A stretch of 64,000 bases of DNA from Ascaris suum (taxonomy: Eukaryota; Nematoda; Chromadorea; Rhabditida; Ascarididae): the NCBI GenBank assembly GCA_013433145.1, contig CM024187.1, positions 12,855,326 to 12,919,325 of the forward strand, written 5' to 3'. Below, in pieces: positions 43,712 to 57,008 of the stretch. The notes under the pieces are model-generated. The model worked only from the letters and a program-made list of their open reading frames with translations. It did no database searches and was not told where the DNA came from. The position numbers and the translations under genes are program-made. The number at the start of each line of letters is the position of its first letter. Positions within the stretch are counted from its first letter, which is position 1.

Positions 43712-46473
43712 CCGCAATTTTGGCATCACGCCTCTATGTGGCAGGCGTTCCATTTGCTCAGGGAACTGGAGTAGAAATTTGTGCACAAAGAGCAACATAT
43801 TCAGTATATTTATTTTTCACTTGCTGTGATTTGTTCAAAACGTATCACAATTGCACTGTCTCCTTTGAGACCACTTAAATCTATAGCTCAGAACTCTCAC
43901 AGCCACGAAGCAAATGGGACGCACCTGCGAGATATAGATCCGAAGCCGTTCTCCACTTTCACAATGACCTGCTGCTTACGCCTAATAGTGCATGTGGATA
44001 CTTCCGACATGGTGGCTTGTTATAAACCTCATATTCGTCGGGAAGGGAAGAAAATCTTGTTCGTGGAAGAAGTAAATTTCAAAATGGCTCAGATCTTCTG
44101 AAAACGCATTTGCAATTTTCCCTGGAGTATATTTTAAAGCAGTCGGGAAAGCAGAACAGATTTGAGATTCAGCGTTGCTAACATTGATTCAGCTGACATT
44201 TCACATCGATTTTTGCTTAGTTATCATCATTCTTTATGGTTGAGCGTTTCTTAGCTCTCTACCATGCTTGCAGTTTATGAGTTCCCTTATGCTCGCGTAA
44301 CATCCCAAAGATGAGACCTGCCGGGACTTCCGAACACAATCTCCCACGAAGCCTTATCTTATTCGTGAAATGAGATGAAAGTAGCGTTTGTTATTAGAAC
44401 AAGGAACAACTCTGCTTTGACACTATTCGCATTTGGTCACTGAAAATGGTGTTCCTAGCCATAGCGGCGAAAATTTGTTATTGTCACAATTTGTTTCCGT
44501 CTTAATGCTATGAAGTTTCCAGCGATGGATTTCCGTTCATTATAGCAACAAGTTTTCGAAAGCGAAGATGTTCGAATGCATCAAACAGACATAAGACCGA
44601 TTGTATGACTGATATTTTTCAGAATGCATTCTTAGAGGCAATAGTTCAGCTTTTTTGATTTCTAAAGAGAAGTTTGCAAATTTTAACACTAACCTAAGGG
44701 TTTAGGTGGACTGTGCATCGTTTCGAATGCGTTCTGAAATATGGTGGGAATACGACCATTTCGTGAACATAGCCGCAGGTTTGCCTCACTGAAACCATTA
44801 AGGCAATTCTATGCGGTTGTTAAATAATATTTTAGCTCATTTTGGAATTATATACGCTGAAATCTTCACTGTTCCAGAAGTTCGCATCATCTAAGGAATC
44901 AGTTGTTCGGCGAAGATGCAGTGTCTAAATTGGACATGTGGTAGTCCCGCAGTAAACATTTGAGTTGCAATACGGTCATGATTCAAGAATTGAAAAACAA
45001 CGCGGGTAGAGCTTGGACGGCAGCAAAAGCGGACATCGGATGATGTAAAAAACTTGGTGTGCTCTGAAAAGACGACTTGTAGACTGAGATCCCGTATGCT
45101 GAAAAGAAGGGATAGATAGAATTGATCTGTATGGAGCGATTCTAATTATCTCATTCTTCTAGCACAAAAGTTCTCAGCTTGAAAGCCTTCTCTTCGAAAT
45201 TCATAATATTTTCACACTGAATGTTCATTCGTTTTGCTGCCCTCAAAGAATGCGCGTGCACTCTTTTTCTATTTTTTGAGTCATGATGGCACTGTAACAA
45301 AGAAACGTGTTGTTGCAACACATTTATTTACATCTGTTACGTATATTTGTTAGGTATATAACAAGCAATTCTGTTACAATAATGCATTTCTTTGTTATAT
45401 GTGACGCCTATAGTCAAGGCATTCCACCGTTAAGCAATTGGCAATGTTCAGTTTGGCGACCGATAGGTGTTGAGATGGTGAAAGGAATTCCACGACGGAA
45501 TTGCTCACGCGATTTGCCAGCGATCGGCGTCATTAAAGCAACAGCCACTGCTGGAATTCTAGTTGATTATCGGATAACATACCTCGAGTGATTGCAGTGC
45601 TTCTCTTTGTTTAGCGATAACATTTGTGAACGCAGCCGTATATGTTGTATTCGTGCACTGATGCAACGTACACGCAGTCTCTTTTGTTTAAGTGCTAGTT
45701 TCATGTGCACAGCCATTTTTTTTGGCTGAGGGTGAGATTTCGGAAGAATTCAAGGAAACCGGAGCGAGACTGGATGGAGATTTCTGGTTTTTCTGAGAAA
45801 TTTAGAGATAGGAATTGGTAATGTCAGTAGAAAAAAGATAGGAAATGTCAGTAGTTCTCAATTACGCCGAAAGCTCAGGAAAAGCAGGTCTCCGATCTCT
45901 GTAAAGTACTAGCAAGTGTGTTTAGAATGATAGTTTGTTCTAAAAAGATTGATTATTCAGGAAGGATGGTCTTGTTCACTTCATTTGATTGTCATACATT
46001 TCCTTTCAAGAGATGCGTAGAGGTGATCCTTTATAAGAGTGATGTTGTCATTTGACAAGCGTTTTCAACTGAATTAATAACAGGCTGTAATATTCAATGC
46101 GATAGCGCAAAGAACTGACGCAACAACGGAAAAGGGAATGAGCACTCCAGAAAGAGGACGCAAAAATAAGGAGCTACTATGCAAGCATCTAGCGATATAC
46201 ACTATTTGGATTTTCCGCTTTGTTTTTCAGTGCATCTTTGTGGCGCATATATATCCTTATCTGTTTAGAATGTCATCGTATACGGTTCATGTACTTCGCG
46301 TTTTATTTCAGTCTTTCACAACCATTATGATGCTTGCTTCTTAGCTATACAAATTATTATAAATACTTTAAAGGTGCCTATAGAATGTTTGTTTTTATAA
46401 TGGATATTTTCTAGTAAAATTATTACCAACTCTAATGGTCAATGTCGGCACGAACTAATTAACCTGCTAAGGT

Positions 46474-46689
46474 GTGTCCACTGAAGCTTTGTTTCTGGCC
46501 ACGTGCAAATTTTTTGCAAGGTGCACTATAGGGTTTACCAAAAACAGAAATGTGGATGTTTTTGATGAAAAGATTATCGGATTCACGTCGGAGCGAACGT
46601 TTTCGAAGCACACTTTTTGTGAGATCACCAATGCACCTCCAATTACGAGAGGAAAACTTGACATTTTCTGTCAGACTGGACAGAAGGTA
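46474..46689 (+). CDS. Possible isolated exon, unrecognised
   Basis: An ATG frame reading NVDVFDEKIIGFTSERTF, then HTFCEITNAPP and GKLDIFCQTGQK, with a fair donor at AAG/GTAATA (46687). The spacing of valine/isoleucine strands and the two cysteines faintly recalls the end of F5/8-type or fucolectin domains, but this is a guess. No matching exon was found on either side. Confidence 0.2.
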
Positions 46690-49387
46690 ATATGAAACGA
46701 GTGATGAAGACAGCATGGCTAACAATTTTCAGTAGTTCCAATGGTTTTACAATCAACTCTCGGTGCAACGAATCGGGCTGATAAGAGTATTTTTCCAGAC
46801 GAATCCACTTCGAATGGTCTAGGGGGACGGTGCAAGCTGGAGGATGATGGGGTTACCTTTATTTTTTCAATAACTCATAAAGCGGATGGGATTCGTTCAA
46901 AAACCACAGCTTTGAACAGAAGTAGTGCTTGACAGTTTGATGATTTTGATCAACACTGACGATTCAAACGAATCCCTGAAAACGTGTGATTTTGACCACA
47001 AAGTAGTCCCCCGTTAGCCCTCTGCAGTGCTCACTGTCCACAATACGCACAATATTATCCACTCACTGCATCCATCGAAACTCAACAGCTAAATTCTCCT
47101 ATCATACCAGTGTGTTTGAATACTTTGAAGACGAAACGCCATGCGAGCAGAAGTATTCAGCAGAGAGAAGTGACCATTGCGTAAGCTGCCAAGCAACAAC
47201 GCAATGCAACTATGCTGCTTGGCGCCGGGCACATCGTTTCGAATAGCCGCTCATTGGCGTTTGCAATCGTTCATGATCAAACTGTGTTGTCAAATAGCCG
47301 CTGGTACTACCTCTTTAACGCATGCTGTTTGCCCTTAACGTTTCACGTCACTTCTTTTTCTCACTCACCATTCAACGATGCCTTGTTATGGTGAAAGGGA
47401 CTGCTGAACAATGATTATAAATGAAGTGCAGCAATTACATGTGCTTACAGGCTCATAACTCTGGCATTCCAGTGTCACTTTTCTACTGACAGTGTCTTTT
47501 ATGGAAGTGTTCCCCTGATCATCATTTTTCTTTGCTTCGACTTCCGATTTTCTCCTGGTTAGCACGCTTACTCACAAAAGCGTTAAAGGAATAGCGAACA
47601 GGTTGTAGCAAAAGCTCACGTACGCTGTTTTCATAAGGGCGGCTTGGTTGCGAACGTATGATACCGTTAAAAGATTTCGCAGCAGTAACGTTATGGGTGG
47701 TCCTCAGCGTTTTACAGACAAATCGGTGCTGTTTATGTAATACCTCAAAAAAAATGCAACAGGGACAGATTGCAAGTAATGATCAAGAGGACTGAAGAAG
47801 AAGCAGGAAGATGCAGAATGAGTAGTCGATAGTTGTCATTCGATGAAATTAGGTCGAAAAAAAAACTACTCTTGAGATAAAAATGAGGTGATTTTCCAGC
47901 ATACGCTCGTCTCATAATACCTTCGTCTGGGTTTATTTCAACTTGCCATCGGCTACTAGGGAAAACTGAATGGCTTTCACCGTTTTATTCAGTGCTAGCT
48001 GTCGATAAGCGATTATTTAGATCCAATTCTGATGCTTTGAAATTTATTTATCATTAAAGCAATGCAGATATTGTTGTTACTGACGACACTCTAGGATCAG
48101 CCAACATAAAGTCACGTATGGTGAAAGAAACGAATAGGTCGTTGAAAAAAAGAACAAAAAGGTGAAGACGAATCCCAGAACTCGCAAAACTGCTACCGAA
48201 GTATCGGTGAAACACTACAGCAACAACTCGTTTAGTGGTGCTATGAGAGCTCCATTGCAAGACTTCGCTGCTTTAGTGGTGCGTGGGACAACTAACAGCA
48301 AATCTGACTACAAGTTCTGGAAGACTCAGTCCGCTTGAAGAAAATATCCGACTTTAGAGGAAATCCTCTAAGAAAACCAGTGACCTATAAACGCGTAATC
48401 AAATGTTCAAATCCGAGAAGAGTGAACTGAAACGACAAATTTTCTAGCCATTTGGCATTCATACACCACGTCTATGAAAACATAGAAATAGAACGAAATA
48501 TGTTTTGAAGGACGTCAGAAATTGTACAAGTGAAGGAGAGACCATTTACGGAAATGGTTTTAAAACTCGTCGGAACTGGGGTGGAAATTCGAAAAAAGGT
48601 TAGATGGGTGGCATTCTCTAAGGAAGACTTCGGGACCAGCTAGGACTCTGGACGCCTTCCGGATATTACTTGTCACAAGAATTACAAGAATGACGATCAA
48701 GACAGCTTATGATGCATTACCGACGATTCGTTTCACTAAGTCGTTACGGTACGAGATGACACACCGTCGTTGTTGACCTCAGAGCGCTTTTAAATGTCCT
48801 TACATTGTGGGAGAAAATAAAGGCAACGTTACAGCACTGCCCTCGAGAACTCTTTGGATCTTTGCTCGACGAACAAGCTGTAGTGATTTGTTGATGAATC
48901 TCTCTCGTTTCCCGACGATGCCTAGTGCTGTGATGCCATCTCCGTTACTGAGTTGACATTAACGATCCATCTAGTATCAGCAATCACTGCGTTTTTGAAA
49001 TTATCCTCAATTTGATAGAGGCGACTATCCTCAACGGTTTCACACTTCTGACTGCTAAGTCATCTGTGGCAACTTCCATATCAACTTAAATAACACATTA
49101 CTTACGCTCTTTACCGCATACTCCTCTCCATACGATAGCGATGAGCTCAAATAAAACTTTCGATTCGCCCGACATCTACAAAAATGTTTCTAAGCGGTAT
49201 GAAAATGAAAAACGTATTCACCACTCGTGAAAATAGACAAATATATTGGAAAATTCTGGAAAGTACAAGTGCAAGGTTGCGAACATAGAATTTTTGTAGG
49301 TTCCGATAGCTAGTTCCATTTGATTCAGCAAAGAAAACATAATAAAAAAGGATCGTATAAAATGGGCCAATTTATTTGCTTAGCAAT

Positions 49388-49446
49388 AGCAAGAGAGAAA
49401 GAGACGGGGATGGAAAGACAGAGAGAGGAAGGGAGAGAAAGAGAAC
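49388..49446 (+). repeat. Polypurine (GA-rich) tract
   Basis: Almost 60 bp made nearly entirely of A and G, with GAGA repeats. A similar tract lies at about 54985-55045 in an intron of the palmitoyltransferase gene. Confidence 0.7.
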
Positions 49447-51333
49447 AATGAACAATGCGGAACACTGGTGTCGACGAACAAGTCCAGCAACAAGCAAGAT
49501 ATTCAGTTACTGTTGTTAAAGTATTTCAAAAGACGCAAAAAAATTCACCGGTAGTCATACCCAAATGGACAATCGTTATGAAAACTTTACAAAGAAACTT
49601 CAGGAAAATGCATCGAATCACTAAAAAAAGTCGTTTTGTCAGTTCTAAAAGAGAAAAACAGTGGAACAACAATTCAACACTAGAAAGCGTGTGAAAATGA
49701 ATTTGTGAGGCACACGCTGACTTTGCTTTCATTCTGATAATGTGATTATTCACCCGATCTTCTCGGAAGCACAACAGACTTGACAGACATTAGTACAACA
49801 CGCGTATGCAATACTCTGATAATTCTTTCGAAAAAGTACACATTAATGCATTTACCTTTGTCGAGAATGCTCAGAAAAAATCCAGTAAAGGTACCTACAA
49901 GACCATACCTATTAACATTTTCTAGCAAAAAGTTGCGCGATAGCGGTAGAGTACCCAGAGTCCTCATATGCACCTTCTTTGTAACAGCTGAAAAGGCTCT
50001 GAGCTCTCCTTTCCCTAGTCATAAGGACATTGCACCTTTTCTTTGCAATTTCAGGGACAATATTCTTTTTTCTTTTCCTCTCCTTTTTTTCGCATCACCT
50101 TTTTCAGCAGCTTGCGTTTTCCTTTGGAAACCCGGCTGCATTTTCCACACTCTCTCCTTTCCTTCGACCAAGTTGTGGAGAAGGAGCTGGAATCCCCACT
50201 GTGGGTGGAGACTCCAGACTCCACTTTCCTCCATGATCCCTACTGTAAAGGACGCCAGCCTTACATACCAGTGCGATCAGCGATGCCGGGATCGAGAAGC
50301 ACAAACGTAATCGTTTCAGACGAACGGAACAGCCCAATCCAGCCGTCACAGCTACGATGTGAATCACATGAAACAAACTGATGGAAGGAATAAGACCTGC
50401 AAATTTCGACTAAAATGTTTTTAAAAAATTGTCGCAGCTCGTAACGTCCACCGCAGAGTATTATTAGTCCCACTTAAGAAGTGGTTTAGGCTTACTAGTA
50501 CTAAAATGCTCCAAAGTATTTTAGAACGGTTCTCTGACCCAGGTTTGCAGTAGAGTAAACCTTACTTCAGTAAGCAAACATAAGTTATGCAATCATAAAA
50601 TCATGTGAAATACAAGGCAATGATGAAATGAAAAATGAATAGACTTTTCCAGTTCATATGAAAACAAACTGCGCAATGTCGACTAATAAACACCTAAGAT
50701 CACCTTCACTTCTCAGCGAATAAACGACCTGGATAAATAGGGAGAAATCATTAGCCAACCAAGAATACTGCCGACACAATGCATAAATCTTCTGTGGAAT
50801 TGTCTACCACCACACATAACTTAGCGTTGTATAACATTTGTAGTTTGCTTTATGCTTGTAGGTAAATAAATATCAACAGCATTTAAAATACGTCAGCCAC
50901 GAGCTAACTTCATAAAGCAATAGCCGTAATTGTGAGTTTGGGGGTAAACAAAAAACAAACGACATTTGCAAGAGAACTGACTTCTTGGATCGCAGTGGAT
51001 CATTTGAGTCGTTGCCCTACTAGTTAGCCATTAATATTCTTACAACACACTCTCTATCCATGGCTTTTTGAATTCCAAGAGATCAAACGACTTTGATTCT
51101 TGAATGATGAATGAGATTTTTGAGCCAACATAACTAGTCATCTGGTTGACTGGATTATATTCCGATATGAGTCAAGTTCTTGACAGCTATGTATCAGCCA
51201 AACAAGCAGCCCCGCCTAACTGCCATTTCAACACAGCAATAAAACTCCCTTTCAGGTCTTTTCAGCAAGCTACACTGCTGTCCATACACATATATTTGTC
51301 AAAACAAAAAAGACATGCTTACTTCACAGTCTG

Positions 51334-54300
51334 TTACACAATTTCCGATGGGTCTATAAGTTGATGTCCGTAATAATCAACCAACGACGGATGGGAAGAT
51401 GGCAGCAGAATATAGCGCATGAAAGAGCGCCCATTTTTAAGACCCAAAAAACGCAGCCAGTTCTTTTTAAAGCCAAGGTCATAACTTGATCGCCAATTTC
51501 GTTGTGAACGTCGTTCATCTGCATCTTGCTGAAACATTCCACTTATCTTATTATGTTTCTTTATCACTGAAGTGATAATTTTGTCGTTCCGATGAATTGA
51601 TAACTGAAGCATATGAAGATTCTAAACAACGACCAAATAAACATCGTATGCGGATAAAAACATTTCAGTGCTCGAAAAAAAAGTAATAGTTGTTTGATAG
51701 TCTGCAAAAATTACACAGCGTTTTTCGGGGCTATTTTTCTGAGAAAGAAATCTCACTATGCTCTCGCACTTGACTCCCCAATGACACCAACAACAATAAT
51801 GACTATCTCGCGATCGAGTTCAACGCTATGAACAAACACGTGAAATTACAGATTTTGCTTTTCAGTAACCAAAGAAAAATACCATGAAATCGATCAACGT
51901 TTCACCAATTGAAATAAGATAGGCGTCGAAACCTCCAAGACCTCCTAGGACGAGAACGAGCAGGATTGCCAATCCATAGTCGAAGCACACGAAACTGCTA
52001 ATGAATTCAGCCATGTTGTTACACATCCACTCCCTCCACGGTGCCAATTCTACTTGCTCAACGCAAAATGGCGCGGATTGCGGTAGCTGAAAGTGCACCA
52101 AAATAGGTCCTCCCTCAAAATTTGTTACCAAGATATATCTGCTTTTCATTACCGCCTCATTGGCCGAATGTTCCATTCACTAGCAATGCGGTGTTTCGAT
52201 TTTTGAATCGGCGCAGGCAATCAACAGCTCTCAACAGCACCATTACCGCAGACAACAAGTGCACTATTCTGTTATGAGTACGCTGCATTGGTATTCCCTC
52301 ATATACCGATTGTTTAGTCCATACCCTTACGGAGTTGTCGATTGTTTTTTGAAAAGCAGTGGAGGTGAGAAACGAGAGAATGCTGTAAAGAAAGGGAAAC
52401 AAGCATCGATGATCCACAACAGCCTCAACTTCTATAACTCAATCATGAATCTATACAAAACTGTTAATTAATCAGTAGAAACTAGTCACAATAATAATAA
52501 CTGTTGTTATCATTTTTTACAACATGACAATGAGCATAACTGTAGCTGCATCGGAAATTCGCGGGTGGATTGCTCGTCGAGTTGGTCAGAGTACAAACCA
52601 GGTGACTGAAAAATGCTTTATTTTCAGTTTGAGATAAATAACGCTTCCCTCATCTTCTGTTTAACACTGTTAAGTGCACTATTACTTAATTTATGTCTGC
52701 AACCTGGTAGGATAATTCATAAAATTAGACAGCACTATAAATATAAGTAGGTTTCGGTTGAAGGGTAAGAGAAGGGGAAAAATTAAGGCCGTATAGTAGG
52801 GGAATTCGAACTACGGGGTACTGTCGTTAAGAATTGTGACTCCCACTGCAAAGTTAATGCGAAGTAAACAAAGGCGAACTTACGTGGATTGTGGCCAAAT
52901 GTTCCCGAAAGGCATTATAGTTACTGAATAGAATAAGGCACTGACTGAGCCAAACAAAGACGACGAATTGAAGGAAATATCGGTGATTGTTGAGGCCAAC
53001 ACACTGGTTGATCCATATGCAATGATGGTCCATGTGAAGCACACACCGGTCGCAAATTGTACAGTGGTGTGCGCGTTTTGGCTTGTGGTTTTCGCAACGA
53101 CGGCACTGTGGCAAGGCCTCACTCTGCACAAAGCCCGCTTTTTGAAATTCCCAAAGCATTGTAAATTTGAGGGAATTATCAGACATTTTGGCTCTTTTCT
53201 GTTCTAAAACAAAAAAAAAACTGTTTGAGGGCACGAATTTGTGTGGATGAGAGGCGGAAATTGTGCAGACGGTATAAATGGATGGTGTGCACTATAAACA
53301 TGAGCTTCGGGCACAAGGAAGACGGGAAAGAAATATGAGCTAAATTAACATGAGAGAAAAACCGTTCAAAGTCAGGGAATAAAATCGTCATAAGACCTTC
53401 GTTCAGCGAGGAAAAAAAAAAGAATTTGGTGAGTTTTCACAAAAATTTGAACGATTACCCATTGGTGGAGACTTTAAAAAATCAAGTGTAACTACATTTG
53501 CTAACTTCTTCGAACGTTGCAAATCAATCGGCTTTGAATTTTTCCCTAAAAAAATGCGCTTAAAATTTGTTACCTTTATGAAACGTTTGAAGAAGTTTGG
53601 CTACAGATTTAGGCAAAAGCTGCTCCTATCGATGAAAATTATAACAACTAAATTCAGCATTATTGAAATAAAGCTAACTGATTTGAATACCACATATGAA
53701 CGAAAATATCTGCTTGATTTAAGCTCAACTCGGAGAGTCTGATTTCCCATTCTACTGAATAAAAATTCACAAGCACATCGAAAGTCGCAAAAAGCGATGA
53801 AAACCAGAATTTAGAACTATCTTCAGTTACGCATTGGAGTGTGTTCATTTAGAAGACGACTTCGGTGGATGTTAATTCTTGCTGTTTTAAATTAGCCGGC
53901 ACTTCCTCTAAACAGTAAACGATAAAATAAACTGAACAAAAACAACCACTAAGACTTAAGAGGCTACGGTACTAGTCGTTACGGTGTGAACGACACAAAA
54001 ATGAATTACAGTTAAGTTATAATCCAGCTACGCCAGAAATCCCACATTCCTACTTCAAAGGCGGCGACCTTCCGTGTTTTCCACATCATGATTGTAGCAA
54101 CAAATAATTCACTGTTATTGTGGCCATGATATTCTACGATATCGTTTGCCTGTTTTGTTTTTGTTTTCTAATGCTACCTTCTTTATAAACATCACGACAA
54201 AAGACTTGATTGAGATTGATCCTACGAAGATCGGCGGATAATCGACCACTTTTTTATTGCTACTAGGTGAATACTGGCATCTGGTGCCCACGAAGTTGGG

Positions 54301-55368
54301 GATCCTTTGATGGAAAATTTTGGGTTTGGTATGCCGTCTTGAAGAATTTGCAACAGCTGATTGAGACTCCAAATTTTACGGATCTCAAAGTCAAGGTCCC
54401 AGGTTTCAGAAGTCCCAAAGTGTTTTCGGAGACATTCGAATTTTTAGAAACCCTTCTTTCATGGCTCGACTGAGAAAAAACGCTTCAAGCTCCGAAGGGT
54501 TCGTTCAGGGCCGTGTTTTCTGTATACCGAAGAACTGCGGACAACTTAACTTCTGTTATCAAAACTTCTCAACTTCAAATTTTCCTATCAACCTTCCCTA
54601 CCTCCTCTCTGTTCCCGTCTAAAGATATCGAAGCACATGGACCCTACTTCAGCTAGAAACCATAAGTGTGCTAGTGCGCTAAATACCTCTAAAATAAAGG
54701 CAGCTGGAGACGTAAATCGTACCGGGTCAGGCTGCCCCGGATCGACACTGCATGCCTTTCGATAGTGATAAAATATGTTAATAATGAGATATATTCCCGT
54801 GAAGAAATAGACGGGCACAAGAAAAGAGGGTCGCACGTGACTCTCATAGGGTAAAACGATCAGATATTCGGAGCCGATTACCAGCACCAGAAGACCATAA
54901 GCGAGATAACATAGAGCCTGAAAATGCGAGCGCGGTAAGAATACCTCTTTTCTTCCAAAAATGGAGACTGAAAGTAAAGCAATGAGAGGATGGGGAGGGA
55001 GAGAAGGAAAGGAGGAAAGGGAGACAAGAAGGGAGATTTCGCAGCCGCTTCTCCAACCAGAATGATTAAAAAAACTTGTAAGATATTCGTCACAGAAATT
55101 TGCCTTTTTTTCGAAAATTTCTCTCCAATTCTCGTTTCCTTGAGCGACCACTGCAATGTCTCCCTTCCTTCATTTAGAAACCTTACCTGGCTCAAATTAT
55201 CGAGTATAGCAAAACGCAAAACCGTATTAATTTCGTGTTCATCTAATACTGCCTTGTCTAGCTTCAAGTGAAGTGAACACAGACTACTTGCAAACGCAAT
55301 ATATAGCAATGGAATGTCGCAAATTGCGTTCCTTCCAACTCGAAAACATGAGGTACAAATGTTGAATC
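51334..55368 (-). CDS. DHHC palmitoyltransferase, ZDHHC16 type (5' end unresolved)
   Basis: Membrane S-acyltransferase. Exons in transcript order: 55368(approx.)-55187, 54917-54723, 53123-52884, 52086-51883, 51528-51334. All junctions are phase 0 with good sites (for example TTTCAG before 54917, 52086 and 51528). Order: N-terminal helix region ending AILDNLSQ; TM helices with YFFTGIYLIINIFYHYRKAC and VDPGQPDP; the cysteine-rich domain (CRRCENHKPKRAHHC, DRCVLHMDHHCIWINQCVG) with the catalytic DHHC; TM4 ending YLISIGETLID, equivalent to the family's ISRGETSIE; and a tail with YDLGFKKNWLRFLG and ILLPSSHPS, characteristic of the ZDHHC16 branch. Oddities: DHHCIW instead of the usual DHHCPW, and D in place of the last E of the TTxE-type motif. 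The start codon lies further upstream. Confidence 0.88.
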
Positions 55369-57008
55369 CTTGTTGCTTATTGGTTCATCAGTCTCAGTCT
55401 CGGAATAGCATAGAATATTTTACAGTCTACTTGAACAAAAAAAAAGTCGAAAGATTAGAAAGGAGCAATGCCAGCAGTTAACCTGGCTAATCTCTATAGT
55501 ATGGCGCGGTAGGAACTCGAACTAGATATGTAAAATGTAATGGAAAGGGGTAGAGCTGTATTGTCTAGATTTCTTTTCTCTTCCACTCGCCGCCTCTGCT
55601 TAACTTTTAACGTATCATATTGAAAAAGGTGCAGACTTATAAATCTATCCTTTATAATTCTGAACGAAAAGCAAACCCCGTAAATGGGTGTTGCTAACAA
55701 ACTTAACTACTGCAAATATAATCCACTAGGCGATCTGAATATCGGCCCAGAATGCCCGGTTAAAGCAGATAACCCACTCTGCCAAGACCACGTTTGACGA
55801 AAATGTTGAGGAAACGGATATAAGCAGATGTTAGTGAAAGTACCATCGAGGAAGCGCTATGCACTTGAGACGAAAGCCACTGCCGTGCCCAAAGTCGCAT
55901 TACAATCCTGAAAGCAAGTAGGGTTACATACGCAAATCAGACCATATACATAGTATGTGATCGAGTTTAATGAAAAACCTCGATGAAAAGGAAACATAAT
56001 AAAACAATATCGACAATCGAATATGTAATGAAGCACTTCGTTGGTAATTATAAACTATTTCGTTGTGTGGTCTACTTACTGCTGGCAATGCTTCCTCGAT
56101 GTGCTTCGAAAAAAAAAAAACGAAATAGTATAACAGCACCTACATGAGAAGAGTGGGTTGAACTGCACCCGCAAATAGCCGGAAATGGGAACGGAACCGG
56201 ACCGGACTTAACCTAGACCTTTAAATATGTGCTCCGTTTCACATTTTTTAATATAAACAAAAAGATAGCGAGGCTGCAACGAGATTAAAGCAAATGAGTC
56301 GTACGTATATCAGTTAACGCTTCCCAAATGATCACTTAAAGAACACGTGAAAAACCATGTCAGAGAGGCTAGCAAGACATGAACTTTTGGATGGCGCTAA
56401 TTTCAGCAACCCATTTCAAAAACATTCAGAAAACGGAACCGTGCAAAAACAATGCCATCATATTATTAACTAATCGAATAATCTGATATTCTGCAGAAAC
56501 TTTTCTGCGGTTCGATCTGCATAAAATACATGGAGATCACTTCGTGTCTTTAAATAATTACATCTGCTTTCGACTATAACGCACTAAGTTGAATTACCAC
56601 ACAAATAATTTAGTGAGTTACATCCACCAGATTGAGCCCCAACTATAGCATGAGCAGTTCCCGGCATACACGGACACGCACAGACAAGTTCAGACATTCA
56701 GGGTAGATAGATGTCCATGCAGCACGCCCCTATAAATTATTACATTGGCATACATAAGTACACACCGTCCATTTCAGCATTTAGCAAAATTTGACAGCGT
56801 GTAATACTTCTTCGCCAGCTGATATTTGTTTTCTGTAGTCGTTTGGCTGCAAGAATCGATTGCCACCCTTGAAACGAGTAATCGAATGCTGTATTCGTTC
56901 TTGGCGGTAGTCCAATTCAACTTCATTCAGCAGAAATAAGGAAGAACGATTCGCAAAAGATGTGGTGGACAAAAGCGTGATGGAATGTTGAGGGCGGGTG
57001 TTAAAGAA
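55369..57008. other. Divergent spacer between palmitoyltransferase and GPR180-like genes
   Basis: About 1.6 kb that should contain the first exon(s) of the minus-strand palmitoyltransferase gene and promoters for both genes. No exon could be assigned. The 130-codon minus-strand ORF at 56781-57170 overlaps the signal-peptide exon of the plus-strand gene and is treated as its shadow. Confidence 0.5.

Larger units (their letters stand above)
43712..51333. other. Intergenic region without a supported gene
   Basis: About 7.6 kb between the end of the CUB/lectin gene and the convergent end of the palmitoyltransferase gene. It holds one weak exon candidate (46474-46689), a purine-rich GA tract (about 49388-49446) and an open stretch at 49780-50310 that is open in several frames on both strands and so probably compositional. 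Confidence 0.5.

Noticed and set aside
49780..50310. A 176-codon plus-strand ORF with overlapping ORFs in other frames
   Set aside because: Four or more frames on both strands are open across 50019-50376, which points to base composition and not a gene. No motif, signal peptide or splice partner was seen.
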